Below are positions 22,474 to 34,527 of a stretch of 64,000 nt of DNA, one piece after another. The translations under genes were made by a program, and so were the position numbers. The stretch lies in contig JAAVTG010000570.1 in assembly GCA_011947345.1 (NCBI GenBank), positions 248,001-312,000 of the forward strand. The letters run 5' to 3'. The notes under the pieces were generated by a model, which worked only from the letters and a program-made list of their open reading frames with translations, was not told the DNA's origin and searched no databases. This stretch comes from Phytophthora quininea. Its lineage: Eukaryota; Oomycota; Peronosporomycetes; Peronosporales; Peronosporaceae. How positions within the stretch are numbered: position 1 is the first letter of the stretch; the number at the start of each line of letters is the position of its first letter.

Positions 22474-25400
22474 CTAACATGTAAACTGGCTGTTGAGCTG
22501 GGCGTCCGACACGTAGTGACTGCCTCCGCCGCAGCGCCAGCCACTTCCGACCTTCGTCCAATTGAACCCCATCGGACATGGACAAATGCGACGAATCTTC
22601 TCCTGAATCGCTTGCGCGCGTCGCTTCTCCTCTTCGAGTTGGGCTTGTTCACGGGCACGTTGCTCAGCGATTCGTCTCTTCTCCTCTTCCAGTCGGGCAA
22701 ACTCCTTGGCTCGCTCCAACTCTGCTAGTCGCCTTTCCTCTTCCAGTCGGGCTTCTTCACGCGCACGACGTATGGACTCGAGGTGTTCTTCGTGGGCTGC
22801 TACGGCAAGCTGCAACTCCTCCCAATCTTCGTCGGACACACCAGGATCTCGTTGCACTTTCGTCACCTTTCCACCGGTATCCTCGTGCTCAAACTCGGTC
22901 TCAACTTCCTCTGTTGCTACAACCGTCGCCTCTCTCGTTTCTTCTTGCTGTTGAATCAGCACTTCTTCGGGTCCCTGGCTTTGAGTCGTATCACCCAGTC
23001 TTTCTTGTTGTCGTGGCTGCTTTTGCTGCGTCATGTACGTCGAGGTATCTCTGGACAACGACGACTGGGAGAGCATTAGTCCGTCTGGAGGATGCCGTGC
23101 TTCCAAGACACTCTCAGAGGCTATCTCTGCATCCTGCTTGGTCATCGTGCGCGTCATTTCTGGCGCTTTAAACACTCGTTGGGCTCGGGACTGTTTCATC
23201 TCCTTCCACACGCGGACAGCATCTCGTCCATTGCCAAAGCCGTCCAGCTCCTTCAGTTGCACAAATGTTTGTGTAAAACCTGCTCTACGTCAGGCTGCAA
23301 GGTAATCTCCTCTTTGCCAGCCTGCTTCTGGAGGAAGGCCACGCCGTCTTCTGCTTCCCAGTCAGGGAAGTTGATGAAACGAGTGAACCGGCTTTTCAGA
23401 CCAGCGTTTCGGTCGAGCATGGCGTTCATATCTGCGGGGTAACCAGCAATCACAATAACCATGCCTGCGTAGACTGGGTCTGTCATTGCTGCCACAAGTG
23501 TCGTCATCGCTTCTTCGCCATACATACCTTTGCCAAGTTCATAAGCTTCGTCAATGAAGAGGAGTCCTCCTTTAGCCTCCACCAGCTTGTCTGTCACTTT
23601 CTGTTTAGTTTGGCCTAAATACTCTCCCGTGAGGTCCAGGCCTGACGTTTCCACGAGCTTTGTGGTTGCCAAGGCCCCCATCGCATACAAGATTTGAGCC
23701 ATAACACGCGCCACCGTCGTCTTCCCCGTGCCGGGGATCCTCGAAACACAAAGTGACCGATCTCCGGTCTCTCGGAGCCTTCGCTTTCAGCCACCGCCAT
23801 CTCCGTTTGTAGACGACCGAGCTGCTCACGGATCTTGTCCATCCGGTACAGATCGTCCAACAATTGAAGCGGATTCTCATCGGCGGGTCCTTTTCTTCTT
23901 AAGCCAGAGCCACGACGCGCAATTAAAACACTTTCGCCCGCGTTGTCTGCGTCAGCTCCAGTGATCGTCCGTTCGTCTTCAGGCTCCTCAAATACGCGCT
24001 GTGCTCGACACTGCAAGATCTCCTTCCAGAGACTCATCGCGTCTCGGCCATTGCCAAAGTTGTCCAACTTCTTCAACTGGACAAACGTTCGCTGCAGCGA
24101 TTCAACGGCCTCGCCATCCATCTCAAAGTCTTCATTTTCAGCCTTCGAGCTCAGGAACATCACGGCGTCTTGTGCTTCCCAGTCGGCAAGTCGATGAACC
24201 GAGTAAAGCGGCTCTTCAGACCAGCATTACGATCCAGCATCTGATCGATATCTTTTCGATAGCCAGCGATGATAATTACCATCCCTTTGTACGATGGATC
24301 CGTCATCGCAGCCACAAGTGTCGTCATCGCTTCTTCTCCGTACGTTCCCTTGCCGAGTTCGTACGCTTCATCGATAAACAGAAGACCACCTTTCGCTTCG
24401 CCTAGTTTGTCGGTCACATTTTTCTTCGTTTGGCCTACGTATTCAGCAGTTAGATCCAGTCCAGAGGTCTCCACAAGCTTCGTCGTTGCCAATACGCCCA
24501 TGTCGTGGAGGATTTGGGCCATGGCACGTGCCACGGTGGTTTTGCCTGTACCAGGAGACCCGCGGAAGACGAAGTGGCCGACCTCAGGAAGAGCGGACCC
24601 TTCGCGATCTGCCACGGCCATTTCGTTGCGTAAACGTATCAACTGTTCGCGAATATCGTCCATGCGGTAGAGTTTGTCTAGGAGTTGCAACGGGTCTCTT
24701 CTCGTCAGAGTCAGCACCAACGCCAACGTCAGCCAGTGTGAGGACCGTCTTTCCAGCAACCAGTGGTCGATTAACAGCCTTCCCCATTGCGTTCTTGAGC
24801 AACTGCTCAACCGCACCAGCATTGCCGAAGTTGGGTTGCGTTTTCTGTAGAGCTAACTGTTTCAGAAGCGCTTCCGCAACATCGTACGGGCAAGTGACAT
24901 TGCGCTTGGCACAGTTCCACTCTAAAATATCCAGCAGCTCGTGCTCCGTGTAATCCTCAAAGTTGAAAGCATATTGCGGTGGGAAGCGCCGCATCAGGCC
25001 TGGATTCTGACTGCGCAGCATTTCCAGCATCTCGTTTTCGTACCCGATCAACAGCACCGCAATGTCATCGCTTTCTGTACCTTGAACTTTCTCGACTAAC
25101 ACGTCGAGCACCTGCTTGCCGTACATGTTGTCGTTGAGGTTGTAGGCTTCGTCAATCACCAGCACTTTTCCTTTCGCCATCTCGAGCAGTTGTGACGTTT
25201 TTGTCTGCGACTCGCCCACATGGCTGCCAATGAAGTCACCCGCGGTCTTCTTCACCACTTCACCATTGCTCAAGAAATGAAGACCTTCAGAACACGGCCG
25301 TAGTACGCCGCGCAGGTAGTCTTACCGGTTCCAGGGTTGCCCAAGAACAGTCGATTGAGACACAGCGGCACCGTTTCCTGACCCTTCATCTCACGCTCGT

Positions 25401-28400
25401 AGTTCTCGTCGCTAATACGCACCAGATTTCTCAGCTCGTCTTTGATTTTGCGCCATCCAGTCTTCTCTTCCACTTCAGCCAGTACGGCTTGGAGTTTTGG
25501 GCTGGTCGACGGACGCTCGCCAAGCAAATCTACCGTCTTAAACTTCAGATCAGTAGGATTAAAGTCATCCCTCGCCAAGGCTGCTTTGCTTGCTTGCTCA
25601 AACAACTTGCGGACAGCTCGGGCATTGCCGAACCCTTTGCGACCTGCGGCCTTGGCAAGACGGCGACATACCACCTTGGCGATTGCTTGTTCATATTTCC
25701 AACCGCGATCTTGCGCCATGCCGTCCCAAATCACCTCGAGGTCTTGCGCGTCAAAGTCCTCAAACATGACTTCGGTGAACCGAGAAGACATACCATCGTT
25801 GTATGCGTAAAGCTTCTTCTGGATATCGTCTTCGTATCCAGCGAGGATAATGGACAGGTCCTCGCGTTTATTCTCCGCAGCAGTCAGTAATTCCGCCATA
25901 ATAGGTTTGCCTTTAAAGTCCCCAGCGGGATCCAACTCGTATGCTTCATCAATGAAGAGGACACCTCCCATGGCATTGTGGATCTGTTTGCGGAATTCGT
26001 CTGCGCCATCGTCTTTTAACTTCTGAGCAGAGCACTCGATGAAGCTGTTAGCTCGCCGAATGCTCGATTCGTTCATGACGGTGCCAAACAATCGAGCTAC
26101 AGTGGTCTTGCCAGTACCAGGGTTCCCCACAAAGCAGTAGTTAAACGTCAACATATTTTTCTTCCGCTGCGAGGTTGATATCTGCTGCAGCGTCATCGCG
26201 TTTCGAAACATCCTGACCGCTTCTTGCTTCACTTTGTTGAGTCCCACAAGTTTTAAGAGATCTTCCATCGCTTCCGACTTGCACCCGTACTGCTCCTTCA
26301 GCGCTTCCCACTTCTCCTGCACAGTCAGCGAGCCGGAAGTCCCTGCACTTACTCCGCTGCTCGCAACAATTGCTGGTTGCGCAAGGTTCAACTCTCCTTC
26401 ATCCAACCACAGATCTTTTGCTTCCGGATACAGTTTAGCAAAGATCTCAAGCAGCTTTCGCTGAACGTCTGAAGGTTGCGATGGACTAGAGCGAGCAGAT
26501 AGGCGGGCAATTGCAACAACAACTAACGGGTGTAGGCAGCTGGCTTCGTCGCCGTAAACCTGACGCACATATGCTTCTAAATGCGTGCGTGCTTCATCCG
26601 CGTCCTGCTTTCGTACTGCAAGCAGCTCAAGTGCCAAGAACAGTTTCCCATCGTCTTTCAGCATCCCTTGGGTTAGTAAAGATTGCACGTACTTAATCCC
26701 ACCAAATGGGGTGGCCACAGCGTTTCTCTTTTCTCTTGCAGCTCTACATTGGATGAAGTTTAGCTTGGACGAAAGCGATTTTTCGATGCTCTTAGGGATG
26801 GCCTCGCTTCCCCCGTTGACAGTTTCTTTCCATCCCACGGGTACCAAAGTCTTATCTTCGCAAACAACGGGCTCACAGATTCACACAATTGCCGTAACCT
26901 ATCTGATTCTTCGGCCGGAATTGTCGCTGATGGCTGTGGTGCTGGGTAGTAACCTCCAGTATGAGCTCCAATCAGCCCCTTTGGTTTATCAAAATGCACC
27001 TTTCGCGGAGATTGCATAGGCTGGCTTGTCTGTGGTAAACATTGGAGTATTTGCTGGCGGTTTGCGTCCGAAATTTCGACACGATGAGTAGGAAACATGG
27101 CACAAGGCTGCCACACGATCCAACTACCTCCTTTACCTGATTTTACGTCCCGGTATAGCGCATCGTATCCGTGAGATGATTGGCGACCCAACCATTTGCG
27201 TAAATTATCATATTCTTTTTGCCGGTACTCTTGGGGATATCTGTAGGATTCACTAACACCTTCGTTGTATACAGTTGTCCAAACACAACACAAGCGTTTC
27301 CAGTCCCCACAAGACGAGTAAAGTTGTCTTGCGTTGCTTCATAAACTGCGATTCCGTTGAGCGTCTTGCTGCTGGCAAAGAGCCCAAACTCAAACCGGTC
27401 AGAAAACGACTGCTGCTGCTTTCGACTTAGCACGACGAACACAGAGATTTCCATGGGTGAAAACAGCAGATTGGACCACTCAGCCGCTGGGTCTTCGCCT
27501 TCCTTGAAGCGCTGAAACGCCTTCAATTTCCTAACGAGAAATTCTCGAGAGCTAGCCGGACTCGTCTTAATACCATCGACACCTTCCAGATCCGGCAAAA
27601 TCAATCTCAATTGGGGCGACCACTTCGCGAGTTTTTGATCACTCAAGATGCGCTGCAACTCCTTAATGTCTGTCTCCAACCGATCTTTCGAGCAGATTGG
27701 ACAATCGGACGGAATTCCCCTGCTGCATACCCTTAGCGAAAATGAATGTCCAGCCTGACAGACCCAGTTCGTTTCCTGATCACACTGAATCGTGTCTGCA
27801 GAAATTCTGCATGGCACTTCAACCTTATGCCCACAAGTAGTAAAATTCCAGCACGGTTTCCCAACAACAACTTGGCACTGAACACCCGCAACGTCCTTGG
27901 AGCACTCTGTCGCTGCCTCATGACCGCATCGCAGTTTTTTCAAGACACGAATCCCGCACGGATTTACCGTCTCCTTTCCCTCGACTATCTTGAATGCATC
28001 GCAACATGTCATCTCGCTATCGTGCCCGCAGGTCCTGGTCCGTCGGAAACGTACGGGAATCGTACACTCTTTCAAAATGGACTTCAATTCTATGGGCCGC
28101 GATCCTGGAACTTGAAGTTTGTCTTCTACCACATTGTCTGAGTGGAGTAGTTGGACTGATCCGGACGGAGTTCGCCATGGTTGCCACGCGTTCAAATACG
28201 GCATCAAACGGCAAGGGACACGTACTGCATGACCACAACTCGGCAATTTAGTGCTCACTAATGCGTCGCACACCGACGTTGTATGGCGTGCATCGATGCA
28301 TTTCATCTTGACTTTGTGGCCACAAGCTCGGAGGTACTCCACTTCCTCTGAGCACTGAATACTTAGTCCATAGCTGCGATAGTTACTGGAGTCCCCTTCC

Positions 28401-31400
28401 TGCACAACAACCAAAGGATCGACTTCTTTCGCCAAGAACAACGTACTTTGGGCAACCTTGTCCTGAATTCGACGTGCCTCAAAACACGCTACCGAGCACT
28501 CATGGCCGCATTCGGGGTTTCGAATCACGACAGTTTCCTGGCATCGGGACGGAGTTTGCGCCAACTCGAACGCTCGCTCACATTTTACCATCTCGTGGTG
28601 TCCGCAGCGGCGTAAAAACTTTACTTGTTGTTTACAGGAATAATCCTTTGAGCCATACGACTGACCCTCTTCAACAAGCCCAATTGTCGGACAAGGCTCC
28701 CCACTCCATTGATCCAGCGTCTCTGCAGTTGGACAAGCCACCATTCGTTCGTGACCACATCGAGGCAACGGTAACGTAACAGTCGTCTTACAAACAAATG
28801 TCCGCACTTGAGATACATACTCCTGGCGTTCATGGCAGGGAAGTGAAATAGTGTGTTGACAACGTGGTGTAAAATCTACTTTCTCTGCGCAAGGCGGCGC
28901 GTTGCCTTTCCTGTAGCGATCAAACTCGCTACAAGAACACTTCAGGAGGTGCTTGCAATCCGAGTAGATGAACGGCGCAATTGCCACTTTGTTGCATGTC
29001 GGCCATGGCGCTTCACCCACCCTGATCTGATGGTACTCATGGCACTTCATCCTGCGGTTGTGGCTGCATGGCAGACTGATTTCCATTAAAAAGTCGCACT
29101 CGTACGCGTCCAGTGCGTCATCGATATCCTTTTCCCCAGTGGCAGTTGTCACTGTTGAACAGCTAAGCAGGCGTGGGTGTAGACGACACGGTGAGTCCAC
29201 TTCAACCTTACACCGTTTATTGTGGTCATCAACCTTCGGCCAGTGGCACATTAAACCACAGTCATGAGAGCAAGCCAGCTCTTCAGAACACACCACTGTA
29301 CAAAAGCCAAGCTTCAAGTCCTTTTCTCCTTTAGCGTGAACCACGAACTCACGATGTTCTGGGCAGCAAATTGGGAGTGTGGGCCCAATTCGAACACCAT
29401 TGTATGGAGTGCAATCGACTGCTGGGGCATTGTCAGAGTCGGCCGATTGCTCCAGAAGCCCCAGTGTTTTCTGCCAATGCGTAGTCTCGCCGAAGTACTC
29501 CTTATTCCCTACGATATACATACCCAATCTAGCGCGGCTAAGTAGAACAATCATGCGGTTTTGGAGCTTTACGAATGGTGTGCGAGACTTGCCGTCAATA
29601 ACCAGCGATATGATCACAATATCTGCTTCGTCGCCTTGAAAGCGATCCACTGTTGACACAGTGCACTGTGGAGCAGGCCGAGGATCCCGTCCCTTTGTCA
29701 TCATGCGGAGTCCGTACGTATCCATGAGCATTTTTCTCATCAACATGAGCTGACCTTTGTATGGTGTCAGAACAGCGATAGATTTTGCAGGAACACCACA
29801 ATGAACCAAGTACTGCACCAGCTTGCAAGCCATATTCGCCTCCACCGTATTAATGCGCGATAAACCCACTGACGCTCTTTGCTGGGCACCACTGTGCGTC
29901 CAAAAGTAAATGTGAGGCAGTACTCCTGGTACCTCACGCCCACCGCCTTCGCACTGCTGCAGAAGGGGAAATGCGCTCCTGGATTGCCCTTTCACTGTGC
30001 CGATGACCTTAGTGGCGCATATGTCGTGGTCCTCAATCGTTGTGATGTCGGTGTAAAAGTTCCTCGTGAGATCACAAATATTTCTTCGCATCCGGCGTTG
30101 AATCGACAACACTGACGACGGGACTTCGTTTCCATGCGGGGCACGGATCAACCTCTCAAACATCGAAATGTTAATCTTGTTCACGCGCTCAAAATCAATT
30201 CTTCCCATCACTGACGGCTGCAGCTGCATGTGGTCGCCAATCATCTCCAACTTTCTCGTTGAAGAGCTAAAGCACGAAAAAGTAGCGGCTCCATCACTTC
30301 TGACGCTTCTTCGACCAGGATCGCAAAAGGATTCGTTGTACGGATTGCTTCTAGGCGGGCAACACAGCCTGTGATAGTTCCTCCAATGACGGCTTTGCCT
30401 TCGTACACACGAGCATTCGCACGTACAATCTCATCGTGGTGCATGATCTTCAACGCATCGATTTTCTTTTGGAATGCCTCCTTTACGCGAGAGTTGAGGC
30501 TGGCCCACAACTCCAACACGGAGAATACAGCATTCCACCGTTCTTCTAATCAGATCCCAATGCCAGTCCTTGGGCAGCGTCAACTTCACATCAGAGATAT
30601 CGCCAGTCAATTTGACGTCGTCATCGTCGTCTTCGCTAGGCTCCTCGTCATTGTCCTCATCCTCGTCATCGTCGTTGACTTCGAACACGTCCCGTAAATG
30701 CTGCAGGTGTTCCGACTCTTCTACTTCATCTTCGTTGGCGTATCCCACGTCCGTGGCGGCATCCTCGAAGATGTCGTCATCGCTGTCAGAGATGCATATG
30801 TCATCTTCCGATTTTGCTTCCTGCTCTGTTGTACTGGCAGTTTCCGCTTCTTCATGATTGTCGCCTTCCTTTGGCCCAGCGGGCACCGGCGCCTGAATAT
30901 CATCATTCATATTGGTAGCAGTGTTTTTCTTGGCATCAACATCGACTGACGAATTGAAGGTGTTTGGCTCATCTACAATTTTCTCGTCTGCCTTTCTCCG
31001 GGAAGCGTAGGCACGGCTGGTAGTTTGCTGTTCGATATGTGATCTCGACAGTATCCGGAGCCCCCAATCGGCTTCCCTCTACATGGCTTTCCTTTCCGTG
31101 TTAATGCATGACACTTTTCGAGAAGTATCGCTGACCCCCGCGCTCGTGATGCCTCCATTTCACGATGATGTTTACCGCAGTAGTCTCCGTTAGAGGCGAT
31201 CTCTCGACACGATGGCGACTTACAAAGCAATTCTTCGGTATGCACCTTGCAATACGATGAGCCCGGTTCAGCCACATCAGCGCACATGCCATTCAAGCCC
31301 CAGCACAACGGATGGCGTTCGCACGCATTTCGAGGAGGATCATCCAATGCCACATCTGCTACTTCACCTCCCTGTAAGCAACACAGCACACGTGATCCTC

Positions 31401-34391
31401 GCAGTATATCTGTTTCTCGTCAATCGTGCAGTTTTTACATGTCTCCGCAGAGCACAAATGCCGTTGGCAGAATAATCGCTTACGAGCCACCGCGTCTGGA
31501 CAAGTGTACTCGCCACCAAGCATGAACTTACATGCATGTTCCTCACACAAACTACTGCCATCAGCACAAACGTGCAAACAGGGCTCAACTGTGTAATTGC
31601 ACTGAGGCAGCGGGTGAAAGCCTGAGATCCACTGATACAGCACTTCACGGGGTCGATGGCAGGGTCGTAGTGCTTGATGCCGGCATGTAACTTTGCAATG
31701 TCCAGATTTGTTAGCATGGGCTTTGCCTTGAGAGCAATGTCCACGGACTCCAGCGTGTCTATTGCCGTTAAAGGTTTATCGGAGTCGTTGCTAGCAACAC
31801 TGATCCCGTCGCTAGCCGTCTCTTCCACCTTGTCTTCCGTGTCCAATAGCTCAACTTTTAGCTGGTCATCCGGCTGCAAACTGTTCGTCAACTTTAAAAT
31901 GACTGCCACGGCATTGGACAATGCAGTGACCGCCCTGTGTACAGTTTTCCGACCTTCAGCATCTAATGACTCCGGTGTGCCTACAAGAGATCTCTGTGCT
32001 TCAAAAATCGGCGTAAAGCTGTCGCGAAACTTGTGCCAGTCATCACGTAGGTTTTGGTGCCTTTCAATGTCCTTTGATACCGAGACAACAGTCGGGTCGT
32101 TATTAGCAACATTACGCTCACGGTATTGTTCAAGCTCTGGTTCGCTGCACCCGCCACCAATGCGTACAAGCTTCTTAAAGCTATTTCTATAGTAATATTT
32201 CCCAAAGTAGGGAGCTGGGTTGTGATCGAACTTTGGCTCCGCTCGAAGCAAGTCAAGTAGAAACTCATCGATGGCGTGGTTTTTGTATGATAGGACTAAA
32301 ATCGGCGGCTCTCCAATTTCCTGGTTCTTCAAGATCCACAGGTCTCGGACAATTAGCAAAGCGCGCACAACAACAACGCCCAGATACGACTTTCCCGTGC
32401 CTGGAGGTCCTTGTGTGCAGTGCACTGGATACATTAACGCTTCAGCAAAACTTTTCAGTTGACCTAGGTCAAGGGTAGCGTTTCTCACCAAGGCTACCAA
32501 AGCCTGCTCCAGTCGGTCTCGTAATCCTCGATCCCGGCGAATGTCGACGATTGGGTCCAGGAGTGACATGCGGATAACTGTACGAACCAAGATCTCCGTC
32601 GGCATGGTGCGAGTATCCACCATCTCGTCGCTCTCCTCCATTTCATCCTCGTCCAATTCACTCCTCGATCGCTCTCTGATAACTCTGGAAGCATCTTCAC
32701 ACAGATTAAGTAACGCGCCATCCTCAAACGGTACTGGCATGTGCTGCTGAGTCTCCAGCGCTTTCAGCACTGGAATAAACTCCGGAACAAACGTCTGACA
32801 GTCAATAATCGCTACAGCTCCTCCAGCGACAGGATTATGCTTCATCATCGGATTCCCAGGCTCATCCATGTATTCCAGCAGACGCAGAGTCAAACGTCCT
32901 TGTTCGCGAGCTTTAAACTCGTCAAAACTTTTCCCCTGGAATGTAACTTCGCCCCAGAAAATCTCGTCCGTGAGTCGAAGCGATGCTTCGCGGTTAGCCA
33001 GCATGACAATTCCAACTAGATTGGGGCTCGAAAGCCTCTTTGTTGTTCTCCAGTGGATAGGCTTTAGCGGCGGCCTGCGTGACGCAAAATGCTCGATAGA
33101 AATTAATCCATCGTGCTTCACCGAAAATATAGTTCCATCATAAATGTGTGTTGACGCATGCTGAGACGGTGGTCCTCGCAGTCGTTGCTGGAGTTTGTCG
33201 GCACATCCACTGCAAAATCCTTTGTTGTGCATTCTGTGAGCACACAAGAAGGTTGCTCGGCGATCGCAGTTTGAATTTCGACACATCGGCTGCGTGTTCT
33301 TCTCCAGGTACGGCCAAAGCGGTTGATCGCATATTTTGTCGCCCACCTTCACTGAGCAATGCGGCAGCAAAGCGTTGTTGCCTTCCACAAACGTCATGCC
33401 GATCCAAAGCCTCACAATCGTGTTGAAATACTCCGCACTGCTTTGGTATACCCGCCCTTCATTTGACCGTGGAAGTTGCAGCTTCGGGAGGAATACTGGC
33501 TGGAAATTCTTGTGCTCGGTCAGCCAACTCACCGTTGGGTGTCGCCAGTCCGTCACATTTTCTGCTCGTGAAGCTTCAGTGCTTGCTCTCTCCCTCACTT
33601 TGATAATCCACTCCTTTTCCATTTCGGTCAGAAGGTTTGTCAGTCGACCTCGAACAGGACGATGCATCTTTAGCCGAGGATTGAGACGGTCATCCGCCTC
33701 CACAATCATTTCATCAAGTGCATCCTTGACGTCGTCTCGTTTCAGATCCCAAGTGAACTTGAGTAAACGCTGCAACATCACAACTGAGTCAGCTGAACCC
33801 CTTCAACCACCACAGATTATCAACTGCTTACTGTCACAAAGCGTTCAACCAGCTCAGCGGCCTCTAGTGTTTCATCGTTGCCGTCTAAATCTTCCCCGGA
33901 ACTGACGCTGAGTTTGGTCTGACCCAGCAATGTAGTAACCACTTGACTGCACGCTGGTAGTGGTGGTGGAGAGACCGACGCCGAGTGAGGCAGTCTAGCC
34001 ACAGTCGACAGTAAGATCTTTAACGCATCCCTTGGTAGTTTGTCAACCTCTCGCCAGCAACTGAGCCAGCTCTTCTCCATCTGCTCAATTGTCGCCTTTA
34101 GGCGATGGTTTGGGCAGTTCTTGAGTGCCACGCGGATGAACTGCAGATCCGACGGGTTTGACGAGAGTTGAGGGGTCGTAGGGAGTTGACGCAGCCCCAG
34201 GGCCGGCGCGTCCTCTCCCCGAGAGGGGTCTTGAACTCCTCGCCCTGGTCCTCGCCTCCTCTAGAAGGGCCTTGAGTTCCTCGACCGCGACCTCGACCAC
34301 GCCCTTGAGTTTGACCTCGACCTTGAGCTTGACCACGTCCTCGTCCTCTGCCTCGACCGGGTCCTGGCCCTTGGTCACGACCCCCAGGCAT
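22474..34391 (-). CDS. Giant ZNFX1-like SF1 helicase fused to NFX1 zinc fingers and four AAA+ modules
   Basis: One minus-strand locus of 11.9 kb, about 3,950 codons. Order from the N-terminus: an RG-rich leader (RGRGRGRGQAQGRGQTQG), a helical region, an intron near 33780-33832, then the UPF1/ZNFX1-type helicase: CTQGPPGTGKSYLG (motif I, ~32400), a Cys/His-rich plus acidic insert (30550-31640), ILVEEASEVMEPLLF (motif II, ~30290), IGDHMQLQPSV and LLSRARLGMYIVGN. NFX1-type Cys/His repeats follow (27700-29300), then a segment resembling an ADP-ribosyltransferase fold (27090-27420), four CbxX/CfqX AAA+ modules (23253-26250), a Glu/Arg coiled coil and a Cys-rich end. The reading frame changes about a dozen times, nearly always as one missing base, and consecutive segments continue each other's domains. 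Human ZNFX1 is a dsRNA-sensing helicase without the AAA+ part; a role in RNA-directed defence or silencing is inference. Alternatively it could be two adjacent genes split near 26.8-27.2 kb. Confidence 0.75.
23253..26250 (-). other. Four tandem CbxX/CfqX (SpoVK)-type AAA+ modules (within the giant gene)
   Basis: Module 1: CFVGNPGTGKTTVARLFG and GGVLFIDEAYELDPAG. Module 2: LFLGNPGTGKTTCAAYYG and GKVLVIDEAYNLND. Module 3: HFVFRGSPGTGKTTVARAMA and GGLLFIDEAYELGKG. Module 4 repeats module 3 almost word for word (LVETSGLDLTGEYLGQTKQK, GGLLFIDEAYELGKGMYGEE). Its Walker A at about 23735 is broken by a run of four C where five would restore frame. Walker A, Walker B and lid regions are present in all four, so an active, possibly hexameric, ATPase is plausible. 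Confidence 0.8.
27700..29300 (-). other. NFX1-type zinc-finger array (within the giant gene)
   Basis: Regular Cys/His blocks occur: CSHNRRMKCHEYHQIRVG, CGHERMVACPTAETL, CGHHEMVKCERAFELA, CGHECSVACFEARRI, CGHKVKMKCIDARHT, CGHAVRVPCRLMPYL, CGHDSEMTCCDAFKIV and CGHKVEVPCRISADT. Each has the CGHxxxxxC core of NFX1-type fingers, which bind zinc and, in ZNFX1, help RNA binding. About ten units are visible at a spacing of 60-80 residues. Confidence 0.8.
30241..32430 (-). other. SF1 helicase motifs I-II with a Cys/His and acidic insertion (within the giant gene)
   Basis: Between helicase motif I (GPPGTGKS, about 32400) and motif II (VEEASE, about 30290) lie repeated cysteine/histidine blocks such as CERHPLCWGLNGMC, YCKVHTEELLCKSPSCREIA, YCGKHHREME, CRGKPIGGSGYCRDHI and CEEHACKFMLGG. 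They are followed by a very acidic tract rich in Asp/Glu (about 30620-30830). The spacing C-x(n)-H resembles small zinc-binding knuckles. These blocks interrupt RecA domain 1 of the helicase, where ZNFX1 relatives also carry long insertions. Confidence 0.65.
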
Positions 34392-34527
34392 CTTGGTTTC
34401 TTCCTGCTTCTCCCTTTCCCGGAGAATTCTGAAGTGAAGATCCTGATTGTCAAACTGTAGCCATCGAACCGTTATCAGATGCGATGAAAAGATACTTTTG
34501 CTGCAAGGTTACCGTTCCTGGCTGCTT

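Noticed and set aside
22578..23171. Plus-strand frame of about 200 residues
   Set aside because: Antisense to the coiled-coil C-terminus of the giant gene, without start context or family resemblance.
30570..30857. Ser-rich plus-strand frame
   Set aside because: Antisense of the acidic tract of the helicase; composition bias only.
34272..34460. Ser/Thr-rich plus-strand frame
   Set aside because: Antisense of the RG-rich leader of the giant helicase gene; low-complexity artefact.
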